From: Alphaproteobacteria bacterium
Lineage (GTDB): Bacteria > Pseudomonadota > Alphaproteobacteria > RS24
Assembly: GCA_029253645.1 (NCBI GenBank)
Contig: JAQWZC010000134.1
Span: 1 to 46,493 of the forward strand
Reading direction: 5' to 3'
DNA length: 46,493 nucleotides
Shown here: piece after piece, positions 25,117 to 32,126 of the stretch
How the letters are laid out: the number at the start of each line of letters is the position of its first letter
Position numbering within the stretch: the stretch's first letter is position 1
Notes under the pieces: generated by a model
Told to the model about the DNA's origin: nothing
The model's database searches: none
Seen by the model: only the letters and a program-made list of their open reading frames with translations
Translations under genes and position numbers: made by a program

Positions 25117-25536
25117 ATGGAACAAATCACGGAATATCAAACTTTAACAATGTTTGGCACATATAGCATCGCGTTTGCCTTGCGCTCAATCGGTGCCATT
25201 TTGGGCATTTGGCTGGCCTTGCGTATCGCCAATAATATCCGCATGTCGGACGAAGACAGCATGGTCTCAAAAATTCTCGGCACGGGCTTTGGCGTGTTAA
25301 CCGTCATGGGTGCTTATTATTGGCAGACCGCTTATTTCAGCCTGCGCGCCAATACGGCAAATGGCCTGAATGAGTTGGCCGCCAGCGGCACAGAGCTGGC
25401 CGCCGGCACACAACAATTTGTTGCCAATTTTGCCACCGGCAATGCGGTGACCTCGCCAGGCGCGCCGGTTATCGTATTTGACCTGATTGTGCTGGCCATG
25501 ATTGTCGGCCAAATCTGGATGCCGAAAAAAGACTAA
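25117..25536 (+). CDS. Small membrane protein of unknown function
   Basis: A 139-residue protein with three likely membrane helices (about 14-38, 50-68 and 115-134). A polar Ala/Thr/Gly-rich loop lies between helices 2 and 3 (ELAASGTELAAGTQQF). I recognise no family. The ATG has AGAGGGAG seven bases upstream, a very strong ribosome site, and a good intrinsic terminator follows the stop, so the gene is likely a well-expressed single unit. It follows tRNA-Gly by about 170 bases on the same strand. A longer reading starting at 24955 overlaps the tRNA region and is rejected. The role is unknown; the composition suggests a structural or small inner-membrane protein rather than a transporter. Confidence 0.82.
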   Translation: MEQITEYQTLTMFGTYSIAFALRSIGAILGIWLALRIANNIRMSDEDSMVSKILGTGFGVLTVMGAYYWQTAYFSLRANTANGLNELAASGTELAAGTQQFVANFATGNAVTSPGAPVIVFDLIVLAMIVGQIWMPKKD

Positions 25537-25581
25537 TCCGGCACCATAATATACGGGCCCTTCGGGGCCGAACATCATGAA

Positions 25582-25609
25582 AGAGGGGCCTTTGGGCTCC
25601 TCTTTTTTT
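25582..25609 (+). terminator. Intrinsic terminator after the small membrane protein
   Basis: AGAGGGGCC (25582-25590) pairs with GGCTCCTCT (25595-25603), nine pairs including one G-T, with a short loop and a seven-base T-run. It lies 45 bases past the stop. A smaller GC-rich hairpin (about 25556-25569) precedes it. The opposing gene ends at 25627. Confidence 0.9.
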
Positions 25610-25626
25610 GCCAATTAATATGCGGT

Positions 25627-26868
25627 CTATTTGCGGCCGACTGTGGCGCGCAAAAGCCGCCTAATGGTCAGCCAAACCAAAGGCACGGTGATGGCGACCA
25701 GTGCCATATTGACAATTAACGGGTCCAGCGCGGGCTGGCGCGCCAGCACCCAATCAGCGGGTGCGCGTAATAAATTAACCAAATAATATGAAATCGCCAC
25801 GGTCGAGACACCCTCCACCGTATGTTGCAAACGCAATTGCCGCGCCGCTGAATGATTGAGCGAAGCCAGAAGATCGGCATTTTGCTGCTGCATATCCAGC
25901 TCAATGCGGGTTTGCAAAAGGCCGGTCATGGCCGAAATTTGTTCGGCCAAATCATGGCGGCGGCGCTCGGTTGATTGATAAGTGGCAATTGCCGGTTGCA
26001 GGCGGCGTTCCAAAAAACCGCCAATGGTGATGCGGCTGTCAAAGGCGTGTTCTTGCAAAGACGCCAAACGCGCCGTCACCAAATCCCAATAGGCTGTGCA
26101 GGCGGCAAAGCGGAATGAGGTGCGCCGCCACACATCCTCCAGCTCGCCGGTCAATTGGCTCAAAAGTTCAAAACGCTCGCCATCGGCGCTGCCCGCAGCG
26201 GAAATGCTGGGCGGCACACGCGCCGCAATATCAGCCAATTGCGCTTGTGCGGCGCGGGCGCGGTTGAGGCCAATGGCGGCAAAAGAGCGATAGGTCTCAA
26301 TCTCGACAACTTGCAGCGCGATACGCCCGACATCGCGGACATCACTATCGGCGGCGAAATCAAGGGCGATTTTTGTATGTCCGTCTTCGGCCACTTTGAA
26401 ATCAAAAAATCCGTCAGCCAAACCGTTTTCGAGACGGCTGGCACAGGTCCAGCCCTCGCGTGCCGTGCCGCGCACACTGCATTGGCAATCAACCGCAACG
26501 ACGACTTCGCCGCGGTTTTTTTCCAGCCAATCGCCGGGCAAATATTGCGCCGCCGAGCCGCTTTCGGCGCGCTCATCAATAATTGTCAGGGAGACAAATT
26601 CCGTATGCCGCTCAATATTAAATTGCACATCTTGATGGCGGGTGCGGATGAGGCGACTTTGCCCCTCATTTTCCCAATCAATATCGCTCAGCGTGTCAGA
26701 TAAAATGGCGCGCAAGCCGTCAAACGCCTCATCGCCCGACAGACACAGCCGAAAGATTGCCGTCGGCAGGGCAAAGCGCGGAAACGGACGGGCATTTAAT
26801 TCATCCGTAACCTGCCGCAGCCGCCATTGCGATTTATGCATTTGATTGGGGTTACTTGGCTCACTCAT
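25627..26868 (-). CDS. DUF3422 family membrane protein
   Basis: A 413-residue protein matching the DUF3422 pattern: VTDELNARPFPRFALPTAIFRLCL at the N-terminus, WENEGQSRLIRTRHQDVQFNIERHTEFVSLTII, and two membrane helices at the C-terminus (about 350-372 and 385-405) ending in basic residues. The middle (about 205-345) is helical and coiled-coil-like. The domain is of unknown function; the architecture, a large soluble part followed by a C-terminal hairpin in the membrane, suggests a cytosolic domain anchored to the inner membrane. It lies 12 bases downstream of the AhpD-like gene and is probably in one operon with it and the thioesterase. Confidence 0.85.
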   Translation of the reverse strand: MSEPSNPNQMHKSQWRLRQVTDELNARPFPRFALPTAIFRLCLSGDEAFDGLRAILSDTLSDIDWENEGQSRLIRTRHQDVQFNIERHTEFVSLTIIDERAESGSAAQYLPGDWLEKNRGEVVVAVDCQCSVRGTAREGWTCASRLENGLADGFFDFKVAEDGHTKIALDFAADSDVRDVGRIALQVVEIETYRSFAAIGLNRARAAQAQLADIAARVPPSISAAGSADGERFELLSQLTGELEDVWRRTSFRFAACTAYWDLVTARLASLQEHAFDSRITIGGFLERRLQPAIATYQSTERRRHDLAEQISAMTGLLQTRIELDMQQQNADLLASLNHSAARQLRLQHTVEGVSTVAISYYLVNLLRAPADWVLARQPALDPLIVNMALVAITVPLVWLTIRRLLRATVGRK

Positions 26869-26880
26869 AATCTTAATACG

Positions 26881-27471
26881 CTATTTATGCCGCTCCGGTT
26901 TCCATCCATTGGCCTGAAGATGACCTTCAGCAAAAGCCAGCGGGCTGTCCTCCAGCGCGGTGGCCATTGTGTCATTCCAGCGATTGAGAAAGCCGAATGT
27001 GGCAATCACCGCAACAATTTCACAAATTTCAGCCTCGGAAAAATGAGGCGCCAATGCATCAAAATGCGCTTGGGTGGCACCATTGGGCACGCTGCCACCG
27101 GCTTGCGCCAGAGCCAAAGCGGCGCGCTCGGCATCGGAGAATAGCGGGTCGGTTTCATAAGACCACAGCGCTTCGATTTTCTTATCCTGCACGCCGCGCT
27201 CATGCGCGCCATGCGCCGTATGCGCCTGGCAGTAACGACATCCGGCCGCGGCGCTGGCAATATGGGCAATCATTTGCCGCAAGCCCGGCTCGAGCTTGGC
27301 CTCGGGGCCCAATACGGCGGCGCTGAGTGCTAAAAAGCCGCGCAGGATTTCCGGCCGATGCGCCATGATTTTCAAACTATTGGGCTCAAAGCCCATAACC
27401 GCAGTCGCCAGAGCCAGCTCATCGCTTACCTCGGCCAATTGGGCGGCATCTGCATTTTTTAAATGGGCCAT
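26881..27471 (-). CDS. AhpD/carboxymuconolactone decarboxylase-family peroxidase-like protein
   Basis: A 196-residue all-helical protein of the AhpD-like fold. The active-site pattern is AAAGCRYCQAHTAHGAHERG with Cys78-x2-Cys81 and His84, as in alkylhydroperoxidase D and peroxidase-related (YP_/MSMEG-type) proteins. It likely acts in peroxide detoxification with an unknown reductant. The family name carboxymuconolactone decarboxylase is historical; the Cys pair argues for the redox branch. It lies eight bases after the thioesterase stop and 12 bases before DUF3422. Confidence 0.88.
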   Translation of the reverse strand: MAHLKNADAAQLAEVSDELALATAVMGFEPNSLKIMAHRPEILRGFLALSAAVLGPEAKLEPGLRQMIAHIASAAAGCRYCQAHTAHGAHERGVQDKKIEALWSYETDPLFSDAERAALALAQAGGSVPNGATQAHFDALAPHFSEAEICEIVAVIATFGFLNRWNDTMATALEDSPLAFAEGHLQANGWKPERHK

Positions 27472-27479
27472 AATCTCTC

Positions 27480-27989
27480 CTATTTCTTCTCGCGTTTTTT
27501 ATCGGGCTTTTTAAGCGTAACAAAATTTGCCGTGGATGAACCGGTGGCCAATAATTGACCCGCCTCATCATAAAGCTGGCCTTCGACAAAACCGACCGAA
27601 CGCCCGCGGCGCACCACTTGACCGACCGCATAAAGCCGCCCCGGGCGCGCCGGTGCCAACATGGATACTTTTAACTCCAATGTCGGGCTGATTTGCCCCC
27701 AATCGAGATTGAGGCCAATGGCAAAAGCCATCGCATCATCCAGCATGGCGGCGACATTGCCGCCTTGAATACCGCCCCATTTATTGCACAGCTTATCATC
27801 GGCATTAAACGCCATTTCCACAATGCCATCTGCCTGATTAACGGCCAATATTTCCAGCCCCAAATGAGCCGAGGTGGGGGAGGGCTTGCCATGCGCCGCT
27901 TTGACATTGGGCGGCCAATTTTCGCTGGCGGTTTCAAAGCCGCTGCGCGCCGTGCCCAATCGGCTCACATCAATCGCATTTGCGCTCAT
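27480..27989 (-). CDS. PaaI-family hotdog thioesterase
   Basis: A 169-residue hotdog-fold protein. The motif NKWGGIQGGNVAAMLDDAMAFAIG (about 80-105) and the PTLELKVSMLAPARPGRLYAVGQVVRRGRSVGFVEGQLYDEAG block are typical of PaaI/YbdB-type acyl-CoA thioesterases, with the catalytic Asp/Asn in LDDAM. It ends in a Lys-rich tail (KKPDKKREKK). The ATG at 27989 has GGAG about eight bases upstream; an in-frame start at 28133 would overlap the divergent thioesterase region and is rejected. It heads the operon thioesterase-AhpD-DUF3422. Confidence 0.88.
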   Translation of the reverse strand: MSANAIDVSRLGTARSGFETASENWPPNVKAAHGKPSPTSAHLGLEILAVNQADGIVEMAFNADDKLCNKWGGIQGGNVAAMLDDAMAFAIGLNLDWGQISPTLELKVSMLAPARPGRLYAVGQVVRRGRSVGFVEGQLYDEAGQLLATGSSTANFVTLKKPDKKREKK

Positions 27990-28001
27990 AATCATCTCTC
28001 C

Positions 28002-28027
28002 CCAATGACGCGATCCAATGACGCGAT
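28002..28027. repeat. 13-base tandem duplication before the PaaI-like gene
   Basis: CCAATGACGCGAT stands twice head to tail just upstream of the ribosome site of the minus-strand thioesterase gene, in the divergent region before the 28146 gene. Confidence 0.85.
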
Positions 28028-28145
28028 GACCATGCCTTGACGGGCCGCGCCGCAAACCTTGCCAAACCATAAGAGCCTGCTTGGGTGCTGGCAAGAGGTC
28101 TTGCCCATCTTGCATCTCATCGCTTTGGCGCATAGCGTGTGACGC

Positions 28146-28610
28146 ATGAGCGATATTGCATCAAACCTGCCCTGGCTGCTGACGCCGCAACATGTGCTGA
28201 CACTCAATGTGCGCGACGCCGATATAGATGATTTTAACCATGTGAATAATGTTGTTTATCTGGGCTGGATGGCGCGCGCCGCTTGGGACCATTCCAAAGC
28301 CTTGGGCTTTGACTTTGCCGCCTATCGCGCCCGCGATTGCGGCTTTGTTGTGACCCGCCATGAGATTGATTATAAAGCCGCCGCGCTGGCCGGTGAGACG
28401 GTTTATATCGCCACTTGGATCAGCATGAATGATGGCCGCTTACGGTTGCGGCGGCGGTTTCAAATGCTGGCCGCCAATGGGCGCGAACTGGCGCGCGGCA
28501 TGAGCGATTTCGCCGCCATGAAAATATCATCGGGCCGCGCCATGCGTATGCCGGCCGATTATGCGACCGGCTATCCGGTGGACACCGCGGCAGAGGCTGT
28601 TTTCAGCTAG
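28146..28610 (+). CDS. Acyl-CoA thioesterase, 4HBT/YbgC-like
   Basis: A 154-residue hotdog protein with the 4-hydroxybenzoyl-CoA thioesterase signature VRDADIDDFNHVNNVVYLGWMARAAWDH, in which the Asp of the DxxxHxxN stretch is the catalytic residue. Later RHEIDYKAAALAGETVYIATWI and RLRLRRRFQM strands fit the fold. It is divergent from the PaaI-like thioesterase, 156 bases between starts, so two hotdog thioesterases share one promoter region. The substrate is unknown. Confidence 0.88.
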   Translation: MSDIASNLPWLLTPQHVLTLNVRDADIDDFNHVNNVVYLGWMARAAWDHSKALGFDFAAYRARDCGFVVTRHEIDYKAAALAGETVYIATWISMNDGRLRLRRRFQMLAANGRELARGMSDFAAMKISSGRAMRMPADYATGYPVDTAAEAVFS

Positions 28611-28630
28611 AGCTTTTAGGCTTTTGCGCC

Positions 28631-29329
28631 TCAGGCTTGCGACAGTGCGTAGCCGCCTTCCAATGTCAGCAATAATTTGGCCTCAGACGGGTCGGCCTCG
28701 ATTTTGCGGCGCAGGCGATAAATATGGGTTTCCAAAGTATGGGTCGAGACTTGGGCATTATACCCCCAAACCTCATGCAGCAGCGTGTCGCGTGCTACGG
28801 CCGCACCGGCGGCACGGTGCAGAAATTTTAGGATATTGGTTTCTTTTTCGGTCAGGCGGATTTTGCTCGCACCATTGGACGGCTCAAGAATTTTCAGACT
28901 GGGGCGAAACACATAATCGCCAATCTGTAACTCCGCCGTTTCGGCCTGTTCGTGATGGCGCAATTGAGCCCGCATACGGGCCAATAAAATACCGAATTTA
29001 AACGGCTTGGTGACATAATCATTCGCCCCCGCATCCAGCCCAAAAATCGTATCCGCCTCGCTGGCCGCGCCGGTCAGCATTATAATCGGCGTGGTGATTT
29101 TATTTTTACGGATGATTTTACAAGTCTCGCGGCCATCTTGGTCGGGCAGGCCGACATCCAGCAAAATCAGGTCAAAGCCATGACCCGGCTGGGTCAGTTC
29201 TGCCAAGGCCGCGGTCGCCGTATCAACCCGCGCCAGTTCAAACTCATCATGCAGAGCCAATTGCTCGCCCAGCACCTCAGCCAGAGCATCATCATCTTCA
29301 ACCAAGAGAATTTTTTGTTTCACCGCCAT
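28631..29329 (-). CDS. cenR: OmpR-family response regulator, CenR-like
   Basis: A 232-residue two-domain regulator. The receiver domain has Asp-Asp-Asp at 12-14 acidic pocket, phospho-acceptor Asp58 (LILLDVGLPDQDG), IIMLTGAASEADTIFGLDAGANDYVTKPFKFGILLARMRAQLR with the conserved Lys. The C-terminal winged helix reads RLTEKETNILKFLHRAAG...LLHEVWGYNAQVSTHTLETHIYRLRRKIE. The GLDAGANDYVTKPFKFG and HEVWGYNA strings agree with Caulobacter CenR, an essential regulator of envelope integrity. No histidine kinase is adjacent, so it is an orphan in this window; CenK elsewhere would be the partner. It ends 20 bases from the converging thioesterase stop. Confidence 0.85.
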   Translation of the reverse strand: MAVKQKILLVEDDDALAEVLGEQLALHDEFELARVDTATAALAELTQPGHGFDLILLDVGLPDQDGRETCKIIRKNKITTPIIMLTGAASEADTIFGLDAGANDYVTKPFKFGILLARMRAQLRHHEQAETAELQIGDYVFRPSLKILEPSNGASKIRLTEKETNILKFLHRAAGAAVARDTLLHEVWGYNAQVSTHTLETHIYRLRRKIEADPSEAKLLLTLEGGYALSQA

Positions 29330-29443
29330 AGACCGCTTTTATCCCAGCCTTGACCCCTCTGGCAAGAACCCGCCGCAAATAGACGCGCCAGGGCGGCGAA
29401 AAAACATTTGCCGCGCCGCTCAAATTCATCGACTCTCGCTGCC

Positions 29444-29980
29444 ATGAAGTTACGTTTTATGAGCGACATCATCATTACGCCGCGCGGGAGCCATAAACAT
29501 AGCGGTCATTTGACCTTTGGCCCGCATCATTCGCGCTGCGCTTTGGGGCGCGGCGGGGTGACCCGCACCAAGCAAGAGGGCGATGAAAAAACCCCTTTGG
29601 GGCATTTTCCCTTGCGCCGCATTTGGTATCGGCCCGACCGCGTCATGCGCCCGCACAGCCACCTGCCCATAGCCGAAATTGCCCCGAAAAGCGGCTGGTG
29701 TGATGATATGACGGCGCCGTTTTACAATCGCCCGATTATACGCCCAACGCGCTTCCGCCATGAGGCTTTATGGCGTCATGACCGGCTTTATGATGTGTTT
29801 ATCGAGCTTGGCTATAATGATGCGCCGCCCGAAAAGGGTCGCGGCAGTGCGATATTTCTGCATTTGGAGAAGAATAATTTTAACCCGACATTGGGCTGCA
29901 TTGCGGTCAGCCATAACACCATGTCATTTATCTTGCGCCATGCCGCGCCGGGCTGTTTTGTGCATATTCAGCGCGGGTAA
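29444..29980 (+). CDS. L,D-transpeptidase (YkuD) domain protein
   Basis: A 178-residue protein (from ATG 29444) with a YkuD-type catalytic region: IFLHLEKNNFNPTLGCIAVS gives His140 and the nucleophile Cys152. Upstream TRTKQEGDEKTPLGHFPLRRIWYRPDR is the usual substrate-binding part. L,D-transpeptidases form 3-3 cross-links or attach proteins to peptidoglycan. No signal peptide is visible at any in-frame start (29408, 29444, 29459), so either it is exported by another route or it acts on cytoplasmic precursors; the start choice is uncertain. It is divergent from the CenR-like gene, which controls the envelope in Caulobacter. Confidence 0.8.
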   Translation: MKLRFMSDIIITPRGSHKHSGHLTFGPHHSRCALGRGGVTRTKQEGDEKTPLGHFPLRRIWYRPDRVMRPHSHLPIAEIAPKSGWCDDMTAPFYNRPIIRPTRFRHEALWRHDRLYDVFIELGYNDAPPEKGRGSAIFLHLEKNNFNPTLGCIAVSHNTMSFILRHAAPGCFVHIQRG

Positions 29981-29992
29981 AGCTGAATAAAA

Positions 29993-30682
29993 TCAGTCTC
30001 TTGCGCCAAATAATGCCGTGCCGACACGAATATGGGTCGCGCCCAGCGACAGCGCCGTTTCAAAATCACCCGACATGCCCATTGAAAGCTGCGACAGGCC
30101 GAGACCGGCGGCCAATTTGGCCAAAAGCGCGAAATGCGGACCGGCTGCCTCATCTTGCGGCGGCAAACACATCAGCCCGACCACATTAAGACCCAACTCA
30201 GCCGTGCAAAGCCCATGAAAAGCGGTTAGTTCAGACGGTGATACGCCGGATTTTTGTGGCTCATCACCGCTATTCACCTGAATGAAAAAGCGCGGAAACA
30301 GGATATCACCTGTCGCCTCTTCGGCTTGCGCGTCTTTCAAGGCGGCCATTTTACGCGCCAGTTTTTCGCGGTCCAATGTTTGAATGACATCAAACAGCGC
30401 CACCGCCTCTTTGGCTTTATTGGTTTGCAACGGCCCAACCAAATGCAATTCAAGCCCCTCATGCGCCGCTTTGAGCGCGGGCCATTTCTCCGCCGCTTCC
30501 TGCACGCGGTTTTCGCCGAAATGGCGATGCCCGGCCTCAATAAGCGGCGTGATGGCGGCGACCGGCTTGGTTTTGGAGATGGCCAGCAATTGCGCCGCCG
30601 CCGCATCGCGACCGGCAAGCTGCAACGCCGCCGTCATGCGCTGGGTTATGTCACTCAATTTGTCGGCGGCATGGTTTGGCAT
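29993..30682 (-). CDS. YggS/PLPBP family pyridoxal-phosphate homeostasis protein
   Basis: A 229-residue fold-type III PLP-binding protein without known catalytic activity; members control PLP levels and amino-acid balance. The PLP lysine is in LLAISKTKPV, followed by GHRHFGENRVQEAAEKWPAL, HLVGPLQTNKAKEAVALFDVIQTLDREKLA, FIQVNSGDEPQKSG, GLMCLPP and LSMGMSGDFETALSLGATHIRVGTALFG at the C-terminus, the phosphate-binding end. The ATG at 30682 has GGGG about six bases upstream; a GTG at 30700 is the alternative. It is divergent from the ThiE/TenI-like gene. Confidence 0.93.
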   Translation of the reverse strand: MPNHAADKLSDITQRMTAALQLAGRDAAAAQLLAISKTKPVAAITPLIEAGHRHFGENRVQEAAEKWPALKAAHEGLELHLVGPLQTNKAKEAVALFDVIQTLDREKLARKMAALKDAQAEEATGDILFPRFFIQVNSGDEPQKSGVSPSELTAFHGLCTAELGLNVVGLMCLPPQDEAAGPHFALLAKLAAGLGLSQLSMGMSGDFETALSLGATHIRVGTALFGARD

Positions 30683-30764
30683 GGAAGCCCCTTTTTTCAC
30701 ATGCTTGTTTTAAACCAAGCGGCGGACTATTGCCAGATGCGCGCGAAACCGCCAAATTGACGCC

Positions 30765-31364
30765 ATGTTTGTGCCGCCCTTTTTAATGCTTTCTGACCTC
30801 GCCCGCCAAACAGACGGCCAATCGAATTGTCGGGCTGATAGCCACGCCGATTTGCCCGCTGCGGTCAGCGCGCAGCCATTATGTGTCGGACTGGTTTTGC
30901 GCGATTATGCCCATCCGGCGCGCGCCGAACTGGCGGCGCATATGGCCGCGCTATGTCGCCGCCAAGGCCGCTATTTTTCCATTGCCGGTGATGCGCGTCT
31001 GGCCGCCCAATTTGATGCGGGCTTTCATTGCCCGTCTTTTATGCTGGCGCGACCCCGCTTGCGGCACGCCCCGCAAAGGGCGCATGTGCGCGCCGATACG
31101 GCAGCCGTGCATAATATGGCCGAGCTTATCGCCGCCAAGCGTGCCGGATTTGGGGGCGTGCTTATCTCGCCGGTTTTTGCAACAGCAAGCCATGCCAGCG
31201 CCCAGCCGCTGGGTGTGGCGCGCGCCGTGCCGCTTTTACGCGCCGCGCAGGCAATGGGCATGCGGGCCTATGCGCTGGGCGGCATGAATGGGCAAAGCTG
31301 GCATCGCCTTGGCGGGTTTGCGGTTGCCGACGGGTTTGCCGCGATTGACGCCTTTGCGCGATAA
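30765..31364 (+). CDS. ThiE/TenI-family protein
   Basis: A 199-residue TIM-barrel-type protein matching the thiamine phosphate synthase/TenI family in its C-terminal half: VHNMAELIAAKRAGFGGVLISPVFATASHASAQPLGV, then PLLRAAQAMGMRAYALGGMNGQSWHRLGGFAVADGFAAIDAF. The usual ThiE pyrophosphate-binding TxTK pattern is not seen. The N-terminal part is variable. It is therefore more likely a TenI-like protein (thiazole tautomerase or a regulator) than a true thiamine phosphate synthase, though annotation pipelines would call it ThiE. No other thi gene lies in the window and no TPP riboswitch precedes it. Confidence 0.75.
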   Translation: MFVPPFLMLSDLARQTDGQSNCRADSHADLPAAVSAQPLCVGLVLRDYAHPARAELAAHMAALCRRQGRYFSIAGDARLAAQFDAGFHCPSFMLARPRLRHAPQRAHVRADTAAVHNMAELIAAKRAGFGGVLISPVFATASHASAQPLGVARAVPLLRAAQAMGMRAYALGGMNGQSWHRLGGFAVADGFAAIDAFAR

Positions 31365-31439
31365 GCTCTTTTTGCAAGCCCCCCTATCAGCGCAGCGCAT
31401 CACAAAGCGCAGCGGGGCGTGTGAACAGGCTTTACTTTT

Positions 31440-31464
31440 GCCCATGTCCATAATAGTCATGGGC
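31440..31464 (+). terminator. Possible hairpin terminator after the ThiE-like gene
   Basis: GCCCATG (31440-31446) and CATGGGC (31458-31464) form a perfect 7-base stem with an 11-base loop, followed by TTGATTTT. It lies 75 bases past the stop and before the DUF3576 gene. The U-tract is interrupted. The stretch 31365-31518 holds nothing else I can support. Confidence 0.45.
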
Positions 31465-31518
31465 TTGATTTTCCCGCGGTCTCAGCGACCGTTTGACTTT
31501 GACATAAAGAGTTCTGCC

Positions 31519-32121
31519 ATGCGCCGCTTCACATTGTTTTTCACCAGCCGCTTCACCAGCCAGCTTATGGGCTTGCGCCGCCTCTTATTGACGCTCAGCC
31601 TGACCGCCGCTTTGGCGGCCTGTGGCGGATTATCGGTTGAGGCCGATTATCCCGAGACCGAAAATACCGCGACAGAAGAAAGCGGCTCGATTTTCGATTT
31701 TTTCACTTTTGGCAAAAAAGACCCCACATCCGAGGCTGCACCCGCAGCACAAGCCGCGCCACAAACCGCAGTACAAACCGCCGCACCGATACGCGGGCTG
31801 TCGGTCAATGCGGTTTTATGGCAAGCCAGTCTCGAGACCCTCTCCTTCATGCCGCTGGCCTCGGCCGATCCGGTAGGCGGGGTGATTATCACGGATTGGT
31901 ATCATGACCCAGCCGCGACCAATGAGCGGGTGAAGGTGAATTTGATTATTTCAGGCCTTGGATTGCGCGCCGATGCGCTGCGCGTCAATTTGTTTCGCGA
32001 GACTTTGCGCGGCGGTAAATGGGTGGCCACGGCCAGCTCGTCGCGCGCGGCCCGCCAGCTTGAAAATATTGTCCTGACACGCGCCCGCGACCTTGCCGTG
32101 TCGCGCAACGCCAACCGGTAA
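31519..32121 (+). CDS. DUF3576 family lipoprotein
   Basis: A 200-residue protein of the DUF3576 family. The N-terminus has Arg-Arg, a hydrophobic stretch (about 19-33) and a lipobox Leu-Ala-Ala-Cys at about 34-37, so it is a predicted lipoprotein. A Pro/Ala/Thr-rich linker (about 45-95) follows. The conserved part reads GLSVNAVLWQASLETLSFMPLASADPVGGVIITDWYHDP and later ERVKVNLIISGLGLRADALRVNLFRE, which defines the family. Its function is not known to me; the position before leuS is common in alphaproteobacteria. The ATG at 31519 is chosen because AAAGAG lies nine bases upstream and the signal then starts correctly; an in-frame start at 31288 overlaps the ThiE-like gene. Confidence 0.85.
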   Translation: MRRFTLFFTSRFTSQLMGLRRLLLTLSLTAALAACGGLSVEADYPETENTATEESGSIFDFFTFGKKDPTSEAAPAAQAAPQTAVQTAAPIRGLSVNAVLWQASLETLSFMPLASADPVGGVIITDWYHDPAATNERVKVNLIISGLGLRADALRVNLFRETLRGGKWVATASSSRAARQLENIVLTRARDLAVSRNANR

Positions 32122-32126
32122 CTTGA

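Noticed and set aside
30701-30764. TPP riboswitch before the ThiE-like gene
   Set aside because: The gap is only 64-82 bases and shows no CUGAGA-type element.
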